DNA of 64,000 bases from Thysanoteuthis rhombus (Eukaryota; Mollusca; Cephalopoda; Oegopsida; Thysanoteuthidae), in NCBI GenBank assembly GCA_963457665.1, contig OY735231.1, positions 41,468,524-41,532,523 on the forward strand, in the 5' to 3' direction. Positions 46,022-56,524 of the stretch are shown here, in pieces. Position numbers and translations under genes: made by a program. The notes under the pieces are model-generated. The model searched no databases, was not told the origin of the DNA, and saw only the letters and a list, made by a program, of their open reading frames with translations. How positions within the stretch are numbered: position 1 is the first letter of the stretch; the number at the start of each line of letters is the position of its first letter.

Positions 46022-46155
<134 letters not shown>

Positions 46156-46156
46156 C

Positions 46157-46311
46157 TTAAATTCAGCTTTACTGACCACCCAGTTCCGTAGTCCTGAGGT
46201 AGGATATCGGATGTGAGGGTTTCAATTCTGCCTCGCAGTACTGGATGGGAAAGTCTATAGCCACACTGAAGAGATGTAATACATCGAAACAGCTGTCTGT
46301 GGATGACACAA

Positions 46312-46312
<1 letters not shown>
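46157..46312 (+). mobile_element. Small element bearing a hammerhead ribozyme, between two (TA)n arrays
   Basis: A 156-bp non-repetitive island separates two (TA)n arrays. Its last third is a hammerhead motif (see next entry). Upstream lie GTCCTGAGGTAGGATATCGG and a box-B-like GGGTTTCAATTCTGCC. Unit and flanking simple repeats together look like an inserted retroelement end with microsatellite tails, as in Penelope-like elements or retrozymes. No reverse transcriptase is nearby. Confidence 0.5.
46261..46302 (+). ncRNA. Hammerhead ribozyme motif, type I, complete core
   Basis: All conserved parts are present in order. Stem I is CCACA (46261-46265) with TGTGG (46298-46302). CTGAAGA (46266-46272) fits CUGANGA. 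Stem II is GATGT/ACATC with loop AAT (46273-46285). GAAA is at 46286-46289. Stem III is the self-complementary ACAGCTGT (46289-46296). The cleavage triplet GTC ends at 46297. Both stems I and II are perfect 5-bp helices. A loopless palindromic stem III is known from hammerheads of Penelope-like elements and satellites, which act best as dimers. Self-cleavage is inferred from structure. Confidence 0.75.
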
Positions 46313-46313
<1 letters not shown>

Positions 46314-46381
<68 letters not shown>

Positions 46382-46392
46382 ATGTGTGTGTA
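46314..46392. repeat. Compound (TA)n(TG)n microsatellite
   Basis: About 50 bp TA, then about 28 bp TG with one TA interruption. Confidence 0.95.
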
Positions 46393-46629
46393 GTGCATGT
46401 GTGTGTGCGCACATGTGTGTCCCAAAACGACTGGAAAATATTGGTGCAGCTGCCAATAAGATTCTTTTTCATTGTTATGCTATTAGTCAGAAAATTGAAT
46501 CAAAATACAACTGGCTTCTTTCTTTTTTTCTTTTCTTTTCTCTATTTTCATTTTTTCTCCTTTTTTCGATTTTCTTTTCACTTTTCGACATGACAAGCGA
46601 TATCGTTTTTTTTACGTTATTTCTCGTCC

Positions 46630-46700
46630 GTGTTTGTTCTTTAATACAATGTGCTGTCTTGTGATCTCTACATGTGATGTTTATCATGTAATGGCTGAGC
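46630..46700 (-). mobile_element. RTE-type LINE, tiny fragment
   Basis: The minus strand reads MINITCRDHKTAHCIKEQ, matching MLNITWRDHKTAQYIKEK of the family. No tail. Confidence 0.65.
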
Positions 46701-46785
46701 AAAAAGACGAATAGCTTCGAGAGAAAAAATTGACTATCAAATAATCATTCAATTTGAACTATGATTTAAAAAAAAAACTGTAGAA

Positions 46786-46788
<3 letters not shown>

Positions 46789-46854
<66 letters not shown>
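46789..46854. repeat. (CT)n microsatellite
   Basis: 66 bp of uninterrupted CT. Confidence 0.98.
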
Positions 46855-46858
<4 letters not shown>

Positions 46859-47401
46859 AATTGAATGTCTGTACCCAGATATTTTCATGATGCTAATTTC
46901 ATTCTAAAAAATATATAAATACAAAAAATATATCTTTTTTTCTTTGTTCATTGAACTCCTCCTTGTTGTTGGTGCAGTTATTTAGTCGATTCATTCTACG
47001 GGCTTCTTCTGGATTACTATTCAAATTCGATGATGGTGAACAAAACAAACCCCAAGAAGGATTTCAATCGTCTAAAAAAACTCATTGAATCTTGATGACC
47101 CTTCTCAAAAGTATAGAAAGTTTCAATACAAAAGTTTTTCTGAGATCTCCAGTCGGAGTAAAAGTTGGAGTAGAGTTTGAACCTGCTATTAAAGCCAGTT
47201 TTGTTTTTTCAATCATTTTCATTAATTATTTGTCAGACACTTTAATGTCTAAAATCATGAACTGATTTTACTATTTTTATTTCATTTACAGTCCTGCTTC
47301 TGAGTTGCCATCATTTCACTTATTCTTTTTGCGTTTATTCTCTGACTGATTAAAAAACATTTTCTTTCAATCTTCTTCATGCTTGGTTCACGATTTTAAG
47401 G

Positions 47402-47520
47402 AATGAAACGCACATAAAAGCCGTGTTGAATAGTGAATAACATTTCCCTGTAAATCATATTTGGTTGGCAAAGCCGTGACATGGCTGGACAAATATTCTC
47501 CATTTTGAATGACGATCAAT
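47402..47520 (+). mobile_element. Possible Helitron 5' fragment
   Basis: GCACATAAAAGCCGTGTTGA matches the H1 start region (CCACATAAAAGCCGTGTATG). The rest of the body is not recognisable and no CTAG end follows. Confidence 0.35.
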
Positions 47521-47619
47521 GAGTTGATTTTGAGAGATTTTTTTGTTTTGTGATTAGAAAGATGTTCTCAAAAGATGGCAGACACGAAGACAAGGAGAAA
47601 AGAAGAGACTGATTAGTCA

Positions 47620-48035
47620 CTCTTTAGAAAAAGTAACGTGACCAACATCTTTTGATATGTTGGGGATGATCGATTAATTAGTTTCTTCTCTCGATTTTTG
47701 TTTGGCAGTGATCACTGAAAAGTTTGAATTTTCAAAATACAACCATGAACAATACTGGATATTAACTAAAGGACAATTTTAGCATAAATTTGTATTACAA
47801 ATTAAACTAAACCCCCCCCCCCCCCTGCTCCACTAAAAATCTATCTCGAAGGGAGTTTTCAAAAACCAAAAAGGTTTTTTTTTTTTCTGGATACAATAAT
47901 GAGCAAATGTTTATATGGTCATCCCTCTAAGGTCATTGGTGTGGCCTGGGCGCCCGATACTTACATACATGGTCAACTCAAGCACTGAAGAAACAGTTTT
48001 GGTGACAGTCTTGGTTGATTGTTTCTGACATATTT
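47620..48035 (-). repeat. ~450-bp unnamed interspersed repeat
   Basis: On plus, the reverse of the right end (AACGTGACCAACATCTTTTG, TGATCGATTAATTAGTTTCT, GGCAGTGATCACTG) comes first, and the reverse of the left end (AAACAGTTTTGGTGACAGTC, TTGGTTGATTGTTTC) comes last. It sits head to head with the plus copy that starts at 48158. Confidence 0.7.
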
Positions 48036-48157
48036 CGGAAGTTTTTATTCTCTAGATGAAGGTTTGAAAATTGAATGGAAGGTGGGAAGTTGAATTTATA
48101 ACTGCCGAAGTATAATTGAGACTAGAAGAAAATAGTATGATGAGTCCATCTCTTGAA

Positions 48158-48612
48158 ACCGTCAACCAAAACTGTCAGCATGGGTTTCTTCAATCTTTAA
48201 GTCGGTCGGGCTAGCTGTCTATAACATATACAGGCAACAACAATGGAATAAGAGGGATGAAAATATAAATATTCATTTATTGTGCCTAGAAAAAAGCTTT
48301 GTTTTTTCTCACCTAAAATCACCTAAAAATTGTTTTGGGGGTGGGTTTTTTTTTGCAATTCAAGTTTCAGCTAAATTGATCCCTTTGCTTGTATCATTCA
48401 TCCTAGTTTGTTTGTTGTTTTTTGTTTGTTTTTGTTTTTTAAATTTGGGTTATTTTAGCGAACACTGTTAAAAAAAGGGCGAGAAAAGTCACTTATTCAT
48501 TGATTAATCCTTTTCCAAATTTTTCATTGATAACCCCTGAAACAGTTATGCTGCCTAAAGACTTTGGTTGCGTGACAGTTTCTATGGGCTGAATAACCAG
48601 ATCTGTCATATT
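48158..48612 (+). repeat. ~450-bp unnamed interspersed repeat
   Basis: Left end GAAACCGTCAACCAAAACTG, then TCAGCATGGGTTTCTTCAA. Right end GTTATGCTGCCTAAAGACTT, GACAGTTTCTATGGGCTGAA, TAACCAGATCTG. T-rich expansions lie in the middle. Confidence 0.75.
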
Positions 48613-48950
48613 ATTGAATTGAGTGGGTGGCAATAAAGAGACACATCAGAGAGATAAATTGGGAAGAATGCAACATGGAGGAAGAAGAGAAAAAATTGAA
48701 GTTTGTGAAACAAAATGACGGAAAATCTGTTCAAGTCTGTGCGCTGCATTTAAACAAAATATGGAATAGAAAATGGCGAATCTAAAATGTAACGCAGAAA
48801 AAGATAGAAATGAGGGAAAGTTATGTATTAAAAAGCAATGAAATGGAGGAAGAAAACCTGAAAAGTAAGGTTCTATTTCCCAGTTTCAAGGGGAGTAGCT
48901 AGGTACAACAAGTATATTTTATATATACTATGATATACAGTGCAATCCGC

Positions 48951-49300
48951 TTAATGGGACCATCGGTTATTTGAACCATGCGTGCAATAGGTCCGACCTT
49001 GTGAAAAATGATTCAAACGTATGTAATCATCGTTAATTTGCTTCGTTTATTATAATCAATGTGCTGTTTATTGGGACCAAGCAATAGTGACACCGAATGA
49101 ATATTTGATAGAATTACTGAAAATGTATTTTTTGGGCTCTCTTAACAATTATCTTTCGAACATTGTTTTTATACAAGTTCCCATCAATTTTTCTAATAGA
49201 TGTTTTGTTTATAAAAATCAAGTTGTTCGGTGAATTGGACGTGCTATTTAAATAGTTGGTCCTGATGCTGTCAGATGAACCAGGATCAACTGTTTATATT
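48951..49300 (+). mobile_element. pogo/Tigger-like MITE, best copy
   Basis: It starts after TA with CAGTGCAATCCGCTTAATGG, GACCATCGGTTATTTGAACC. The right end ATGAACCAGGATCAACTG is a diverged inverted form (CAGTTGATCCTGGTTCAT). Middle words GATTCAAACGTATGTAATCA and GCTGTTTATTGGGACCAAGC are shared with the copies at 10.03 and 37.67 kb. About 350 bp, without coding. Confidence 0.7.
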
Positions 49301-49379
49301 ACTAGTTACTTCCTTAAGAACTGGTAAATCAGGCGTTACTCTTGTGACATCTCGTATAAGACACGATTGTGACCAGCAG

Positions 49380-49690
49380 GAGTAGGTAGAGAGACTTAAA
49401 TAGAGGAGACGTAATGGGAAAGAAAAGAATGTGTGTAAATATAGAGGAAGAAAGGAAAAGAATGAAAAGAGTGAATTGGCGGGGGAATGACAAAGGAAAA
49501 ACAGACGGTAAGGTAGGATAGAAAGAAAGAAAATAAAACAGATGAAGGAAATTAGAGGAAGGAAAAGAAAGAAGGAAAAGGACTGAGACTGACTTTACGC
49601 TGCTATAAAGTGATTGTGTTAAATAAAAGGAAGAGGGGAGACGAAAAAGGGAAGAGAGATGCATAAATTGAAAAGGGAGAAGGAAATGGA
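49380..49690. repeat. Homopurine-rich tract
   Basis: About 300 bp dominated by G and A on the plus strand (GAAAG, GGAAG, GAGAG words). The minus-strand 131-codon Phe/Leu/Ser frame is a by-product. Confidence 0.8.
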
Positions 49691-49796
49691 AGTTATTGTT
49701 CAAATGGTTTCCAAAACTGTTCACACGTTTGACCTGAAAGTTTCGAAGGTAATTGTAAGACCGAATAATTGCTCAGAAGATTATAATGCCAGTTCT

Positions 49797-50285
49797 TGGA
49801 GACAAACAACCAACACTGTCACCGAAACAGTCAACATAAGTTTTTTTTCAGTTTTGAAGTTGGTCTGGCTGACTGGTTGACTGGCTGACTGGCTATGTAT
49901 CACGCGTACAGGCTTCACCAATGGAGCAGAATGAAATGAAAATTTAATTTTTTACTCTTCATCATATCAAGAAAAAAATTTTTTTGTTTATTTTCAAGTT
50001 GTCCCTTCCACCAAATAGGTGTACAGTGGGAGGTTCGATTTACAATGTAATTCTATGATACATCGGCCCTTCAGTTTGTGTATGGTAGCATTAACACGTG
50101 TTGGGGAGTGAATTTGAAAGTCTTCACCACCCAATAAAAGGCGAGAGAAGCAACGTATCCATTGATCTCCCCTTTTTTTCCCAATTTGCTGGTTGATCAT
50201 CCCCAAAACGACATGCTGCCAAAAGAGGTCGATCACGTGACAGTTTTCAATTGAATGAATAACCAGACCTGTTCTTATTTCATGT
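49797..50285 (+). repeat. ~450-bp unnamed interspersed repeat
   Basis: Left end AACCAACACTGTCACCGAAA, CAGTCAACATAAG. Middle has GACTGGTTGACTGGCTGACT, a small local expansion of the GACTGGCT unit, then ATCACGCGTACAGGC. Right end CGACATGCTGCCAAAAG, GATCACGTGACAG, ATGAATAACCAGACCTGTTC. Complete. Confidence 0.75.
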
Positions 50286-50349
50286 TGCGTTTAATGGAAC
50301 GGATAAGAGCATCTTCTCACAACGAACAACATATAAAAGGGATAAAACG

Positions 50350-50640
50350 AGTTGGTTAGAAAGAAAGGAAGAAAGAGTAAGGGAGGGGGGAAGAAAAAGA
50401 CGGAAAGAAAGAAGACAGACACAAAGAAGGAAAGAAAGAATCAAATAGAAAAGGAAATGAAGGAAGAAATATAGGAAGGAAGCAACAAGAAAGGGGGAAA
50501 AATCATAAGAGAGAGAGAAAGAAAAGAGAAAGAATGAAACACAGAGAGGAACAAAAACTTCAAGAAAGAACGAAATAGAAAAAAAATTGGAGAAATAGAT
50601 CGATAAAAAAAATGAAAAAGGAAGCGAGAAAAAGTGAGTT
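50350..50640. repeat. Homopurine-rich tract
   Basis: GAAAGAAAGGAAG-type sequence for nearly 290 bp. It starts about 65 bp after the right end of the repeat copy before it. Confidence 0.8.
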
Positions 50641-51074
50641 TTGAGATAATAACAACAATGGCTTCAGTAACGACTTTAGTCCTTGCCTAAAACGGAAGAA
50701 AAAATAACCTAATGCATTTTTATTGAAAACTGTTTGAGTCAGAAAAGTCCAAATCTCAAGCATTTCAAGATGAAAGCATTTGCTAATAAGCCGTACTTTA
50801 GTCATAGAAAATAGAATTTACAATTCCTATTCAGTTCTCATTCACAGTATCAGACGTTGAGGCCAACAGCAGCAGAAGTAATTGTTGCCAATCTTCCGGT
50901 AAAGACGTTAACACTTCCCCCATCGTGGTAGACATGGTAATTGGCTTGTATTGCATTCGGATGTTAGAGGAATCTTAGTTTAGTAAAGTGAATTGCTACA
51001 GTGCCAACTGTCAATTGTCGAGCAGTGGGCAAGTTCAATGAATGGGTTTTATGAATTTTATGAGGTCCACTCTG

Positions 51075-51690
51075 AAATCATTATACGAAACAGATCTGGT
51101 TAGTCACTGAATATATACTGTTACGTGACCAACGTCTTTTCGTTGACCGTTTTTGTCGCAGGGTTTCGATACAGAAGCCTGAAGAGTTTAATAAGTAAAA
51201 GTATTTGTTTGGGAGATCGGTATGGCTCTTTCCATGTTGACAGCGGGTGCACTTATTTCTCTCGACTAAAGAAATCTGTATTTTTGAAAAAAAAGTCAAG
51301 TGTGAATGCAAACGAAATTAAATGATCAGTTTAGCATAAATTAAGATTGCGAATTGAGCCCCGAACTAAAACCTTATTTTGAGGAGGGGATTCAAAAAAA
51401 TAAATAAAATCAGTTGGTTACAGCACCTAGTATTCCCAGACGGTCATAAATCTGGAGTTGGGCATAACAAAAACATGCTGATTCCTAGTTGGATTCGACC
51501 CTCTCCGTTTTTCAAAAAAAAAGAAAAAAAAACAATTTTTTTCTAGACATAATAAAGAATAAATGTTGGAAATTTCAACCCGTAGCTCGATTGGTATGGT
51601 CTGCATGCGCAATACATAGTCAACCATACTACCTTCAAAACTGTAGAAACCTATTTTGACAGTTTTGGTTGACGATTACTAAAATAAGTT
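51075..51690 (-). repeat. ~450-bp unnamed interspersed repeat, with insertion
   Basis: On plus it begins ACAGATCTGGTTAGTCACTG, CTGTTACGTGACCAACGTCT (reversed right end) and finishes TTTTGACAGTTTTGGTTGAC (reversed left end). About 150 bp longer than other copies. Confidence 0.65.
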
Positions 51691-52107
51691 GTCGTTTCCA
51701 TTTGTATATTCCTACAAAAGTCTCAAACAAATTTTAATACTGAGATGTAACTTTCAGGATCAATCTGAAAAATGTTTACTAGGTCAGTATTTACTGTGCT
51801 CAACGAGGTGTCTAATCTTTTGAAAGATTGTGAGACAAACATTCAAGATGATCAGTTTGCAATAATTATTTGCTTAGCGGCACAATCGTGGCTTAATAAA
51901 AAGCCGGATGAAGTATCTGGAGGTATTCTGCAGCAGTCGCTACCCCGGGGGTCATACCACGTAGAAGAGGATGAGGGGTGTCGCGATTGAAGACTCTTTC
52001 TCAACATTTGATTGGCTTGTTTGCAATATATAACAATATTTGGATTGATTAATTTTGGGTTTGGTGTATTTCCTGCAGGATATTTGTTATATAGAAAAAC
52101 AAGAGGG

Positions 52108-52110
<3 letters not shown>

Positions 52111-52157
<47 letters not shown>
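52111..52157. repeat. (TG)n microsatellite
   Basis: 47 bp of uninterrupted TG. Confidence 0.98.
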
Positions 52158-52159
<2 letters not shown>

Positions 52160-52670
52160 GAGAGAGACTTTGATATCTGCAATACGTATATAACCATTCA
52201 TCTGACTTAGAAACAGAAGATTGTATTCTGACGTACTTTTTACGTAAAAGATAGATAAAGGTATATGTATGAACAGACTGAGATAGATGTATAAGGGATT
52301 ATAAAAATGCTTCTCTTGTATAGTATAGAGATGGCTTCCATGGATATCTTATCTCTGATTAATAAGATCACCATTAAAAGAAATGCTGCACTGATCCTAC
52401 GAAACGTTCTAAATATTCGCATCATATACTAAACCATTTGCACCTCATCCATAACAAACTTGTATCTCTCTTCAATAAACAGTCGTACCTTTTTTTTCTC
52501 AACTTGAAAAATCTGTGAATTCCAACCATTAAATGAGAGAAATGTTTATTGATTTATTCCCAATTAAGGAGGATTTTTTATCATTTTAATTAACAGCAAA
52601 AAATATCGGAAATCCTGAACATTTCGAGAGAAACAAACAAACTTGAAAATAGTATAGACTATTTTACGAG
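52160..52670. other. Intergenic DNA, no feature recognised
   Basis: A+T-rich, no gene or shared repeat. Confidence 0.45.
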
Positions 52671-52674
52671 ACAT

Positions 52675-53298
52675 TCCATTTAGATTCCACAGTTATTAAA
52701 ATTCCTTCGGCAGGAAAAAAATACAACTTTTTGTAATCGGTAAAATCTGATCAATTCCGCCTTCACTCATTTTCTATATTTATCAGGAACATCTAAAAAA
52801 GATAAAAATAAAACTTGCCATCACAGTCGATAATTGCACAACCGTAGCGTCAAAATCTGAAGTCATGTAAGAAAAATCCATCAAAAATAAATATGGTCAC
52901 AATAAATTATATTTATGACATCACTAGTATTTTCCTCTGGAATACATTTAAAGCAAAGTTTTAAAAACCTCTAAAAATAGGGCTCCAAAAGGTAAAAAAA
53001 ATCAACTTTTTAGAAGTGGTTCACTGGAGTGCATCATTTATATCCTGTAGACAAAACGGTACGGCCAAGAGCACTATAACACGCACGTGTGTGCATATAA
53101 AAAGGGATGAAACCCTTTGCCACCTCTGGTGGCCACAGTTGTTCAACTATTTTGGGGGGTATTTGATTTAGATTCCTGAGTTATTAAACACTTCACTGAG
53201 AATAAAATTCAAGTTTTGATTCGATAAAATCTGACCAAATCCAACACATAAAATCTGTCTACACTCATCTTTTATGTTTACCGATAACATTAAAAAAT
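52675..53298 (-). repeat. ~350-bp unnamed repeat, copy C, flanked by ~125-bp direct repeats
   Basis: The core 52850-53155 is the inverse of copies A and B (AAAATCCATCAAAAATAAATATGG, then GACAAAACGGTACGGCCAAG, GATGAAACCCTTTGCCACC). On both sides lie direct copies of one sequence, 52675-52802 and 53166-53298 (CATTTAGATTCC.CAGTTATTAAA, GATAAAATCTGA.CAA.TCC, ACTCAT.TT.TATRTTTA). The arrangement suggests a repeat unit of about 490 bp in partial tandem. Confidence 0.55.
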
Positions 53299-53984
53299 GA
53301 AATTGAATTAAATTAAATTGAAACCAAAATGATAGCAGATGTATGTCCTTTAGATGTGGTGGTTTCCTTCTTTTAAAAGATGTTGCACTGAGCATTACAT
53401 TTCTTCGTATCTCTGTTTCAAGTAAATTAAACGATGTATTATACTGTGTGTTTGCCACCAAAACTCTCTTTTCACCAGAAAATTAATGTACCATTCACAT
53501 TGACAAAAATGTTATCTTAACAAACGGCTCTCGTGCCCATTCCCTCCAAATTGTGCTGAGCTTTCAGGCAACAGCGTTTGAGAAGGTTTGATATCCGATA
53601 ATTTGAAAAATCTTGATAGTTACAAAACCTTGGGATTTATCAAGTATAGAAAGCTGCTATCCTTGTTATTGTTATTTGTTGGGTTTTTTGTTCTTCATTA
53701 TATTAACATTTTTCTCCACCTCTAACTATTATACCTTGACACTTAGTTATGAGTCCTAAAAATTCCTCAACTACGTCGTTCAAAATTTTGACTACAGTGC
53801 AGATTACACACCTATCCGAAGTGATATGATTTTTTCAACTTGTCAAGTCAGCAACCCAGTTATAGCCAAAAGATTTTAAAGGAAATATATAGGTGATTAC
53901 ATGTTTTTCTAAGCAAAAAACAAAACAAAAGAGATTTCCGGAGAAGATATAAAAGCTACTATAAAATAGAATCCATCAAACAAG

Positions 53985-54500
53985 ACTGGTCATCAAAGGT
54001 TTCTTGAGTTTTTAGGCAGGTCAGTCGGTCTGTCAGTAGTGAAGAAGAAGGAACAGCGCTTTGGAAGCTTCATTTCACTTTATAATCATTAAGATCTGCA
54101 CTAGACCCAGTAAAAGACAGGCATTTTTTTATCTTATACTGCAAGGGAGTTCCTACAAAGGAAAATAACCAGGGTCATCTATCAGCACATGTATGTATGT
54201 ATCATGCTTACATTGAAAAGGCGTTCAATTTTTGGACTTTTCCAAAATTGCTCCCATAAATGAGTTTTAAGAGGGGTTGAATTTAAAATGTAAGTTTATT
54301 CTGAATTGGCCTCCACCTTGTTTCCAGCTGCGTTCATGCATATTTTATGGAAATTCAGATTTTTTTAGTGATCAACAGAAGGCAAGATAACGAATCAATT
54401 GACCACCTGCTCTTCCTTATTTCAATAGATCACCCCTAACATAAATGATGCATAATGCTTTACTCACGTGACGGCTGAAAATTTTCGACTGAACCATTTT
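53985..54500 (+). repeat. ~450-bp unnamed interspersed repeat, degenerate
   Basis: ATCAAACAAGACTGGTCATC, AAAGGTTTCTTGAGTTTTTA at the left. GTTTCCAGCTGCGTTCATGC, TTTTTTAGTGATCA and CACGTGACGGCTGAAAATTT toward the right. The middle is replaced by unrelated sequence. Confidence 0.5.
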
Positions 54501-54775
54501 CTCATCATCAAATTTTCCCTAAACATCAGATGACGAAGACGATCGGTCAGAGTAACAAAATCAAGGCATTTGAAAGAAATCTTCTGGATAGAATGGTTAA
54601 TAAGGTTTTTTTCTTACCACCACGCCCCCTGCTGTTCTTAGACCTTGCCTCCAACCCCTCTTCAGTTGTTGGACCTTACCTCTTCACCCCCACCACCTAC
54701 TTGCATCCTTTGCCAAATGATTAGTTTAAAATGGTTAATGCAATTATGTAAACAAAAAACATATCAATGTTCCAG

Positions 54776-54955
54776 TATACTTTGATTAGTGCGGTTAACT
54801 CGTTTCCAAACTGTCCGCACTGTTCGAAAACACCCTGTTTATAATCTATTATGATCTAATTTGATTTTTTGTTGTTGTACTTATCGTACTTATATTTATT
54901 CGTACAGCAAACTACATCCAAAGCTGCACTAATCAAAACCAATTCGGGGTATTTC
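54776..54955. mobile_element. Short palindromic MITE, copy 2
   Basis: CAGTATACTTTGATTAGTGC on the left and GCTGCACTAATCAAAACC on the right form inverted ends (TTTTGATTAGTGCAGC against TTTGATTAGTGCGG). The interior TTCCAAACTGTCCGCACTGT, TCGAAAACACCCTG resembles pogo-type ends. Same left end as 35508. Confidence 0.55.
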
Positions 54956-55315
54956 TCCACCACGTCCATCGCTATAATGTAAGCCAATTCCCCAAATGAT
55001 TAAAAAAAATTCTTTCTTTTTTTTTTCTGTGGGGCTCGGCCCATCTTTTGAAATTACAATCACCGTACCCTTCTGCGAGGAAGAGGAGATGCCGCACTGG
55101 TTAAAAACCACTTTTGTAGAAAGTGTGTTTATCGTGACTCAAGGATTTTTGGTGAATCAGAAATTAGAGGAAATTATTGAAAAGGCGGAGATATTGGTGG
55201 AGCAAAAGAAGGTTAAGGAATAAGGGTAGAAATGAAATTTTACATCACGACGTAGACGAAATCTCTTTTCCCTGTTGACAATGTCCAGTACAAACCTAGA
55301 GTTGATTTTGTTTCG
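54956..55315. other. Intergenic DNA, no feature recognised
   Basis: Frames of 60-75 codons on both strands without a domain. Confidence 0.4.
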
Positions 55316-55850
55316 TTTTGCTTTTCACCGTAATAAGAACAATAATCACTACAAGGACAATCCTCACCAACTTAGAGGGAGTAAAATGTAACATTCCCAA
55401 CCGTGAAACGAAATGACTTCCAACCGATTGGTAGTTATGTGTCGTAGTATCTATTTATCTACTGTCCCACCACAGCAGAATTTGACACAAGGTCGGGCTT
55501 AACGTGGGAAGAATTGGTAACCCCTTACAAAAATGGCTCCAGCCGACACGACTTCGATTGCCAAGCGACCGTAGAAGCTACAGCAACCTCCGTCACGAAA
55601 GCGTACACCAGGGTACCTGCTCCTTTGAATGCAATGGAGCAGTGCTGCTCCGGTGAAACTGATCCCCCGCAGCTTGGTCTAGTAATAATAGGAGAGCTGA
55701 AGGACGAGTCGAAAGGCTCCCCGATGCGCGTAGTAAAGCGAGGCCTCAGTAAAACCTCATTGGCTAACGCTTGCACCGGCGCACTCGGTCTTTGATGTCA
55801 ACCAGCACACAATCTGTCTTAGTAACCGGGATAAATTAACAAGTCTTACA
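55316..55850 (-). mobile_element. tRNA-derived SINE (family B), apparently split by a G+C-rich insert
   Basis: The 3' part (on plus CCGTAATAAGAACAATAATC and GGACAATCCTCACCAACTTA) lies at 55327-55430. A sequence like the family's 5' end (ACCGGGATAAATTAACAAG, compare CGACTGAGATAAATTGACAAG at 24.13 kb) appears only at about 55828-55845. Other copies are about 120 bp long, so roughly 370 bp of foreign sequence seem to lie inside. The interpretation is inferred. Confidence 0.4.
55500..55798. other. G+C-rich insert with frames on both strands
   Basis: Base composition is clearly different from the flanks (GGAGCAGTGCTGCTCCGG palindrome near 55638, GCACCGGCGCACTCGG near 55770). Plus frame 55514-55795 (93 codons) and minus frame 55525-55776 (83 codons) are both open. 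Neither has a recognisable domain, and open frames on both strands are common in G+C-rich DNA with few stop codons. It may be part of an unrecognised mobile element. Confidence 0.35.
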
Positions 55851-55928
55851 TATCAACGAAAATTTATGCTAGAAACATGCAAGGGGCTTATTCCATACTG
55901 ATAAACAAATACATTTATAAAATTAACA

Positions 55929-56015
55929 TTCCCCTAATGTGATTTTAAACTCATGACCAAATGAGTGGTAGCCAGCTCTCTGACCGACTGAGTCAAACCA
56001 ACAAGCTACGAAATT
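55929..56015 (-). mobile_element. tRNA-derived SINE (family B), head fragment
   Basis: The reverse complement gives TTTGACTCAGTCGGTCAGAG, AGCTGGCTACCACTCATTTG, the best preserved box-A/D-arm region of this family, then TCATGAGTTTAAAATCACAT in the box-B position and AGGGGAATGTTAA. The 3' consensus tail is missing. Confidence 0.6.
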
Positions 56016-56524
56016 TCATATAAATAAATAAATACATTGATGCTAATTATTTTTCATGAATTTTTACAGCTCTAAAATTGCCGTTAACATATTCAGTCAG
56101 AATAGAAATGGGAGTGGAATTTGACCCCTCAGCAGACAGGCTTGTTTCGGAACGAAAAATATGACAATAAAAGACTGAAAACCAGATTCTGCATTCGTTT
56201 TCATTTCCGTTAGATTTGTCTTTGCCCTCTAGTGTTCTGTTTAGATGACAAATTTATTACGTGACTCCACATGGTCAATTCTGGAGGATATTTTCCAGAA
56301 GCAATTTAGTGATCGATATGCAAACAATAAGGAAGAGACAGTTGACATTTTTTGGGACATACAATGGGAAGAGAAAGCTTGGAGAATTTAACGCTCACAT
56401 GACGTATAGGAGGCAAAAGAGGCAAAGGTAGGCAGCCAGTAACCTACTTGAAGGGTGGACGGAATTAGAAATACCGGAAGTAGTAGAAGAACATGAGTTT
56501 CAGAGAGCCATGATCGCCGGCGTC

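Noticed and set aside
46245-46664. 139-codon plus-strand frame
   Set aside because: Built from (TA)n, (TG)n and a pyrimidine-rich stretch. No domain.
49329-49724. 131-codon Phe/Leu/Ser-rich minus-strand frame
   Set aside because: By-product of the homopurine tract. No domain or conserved motif.
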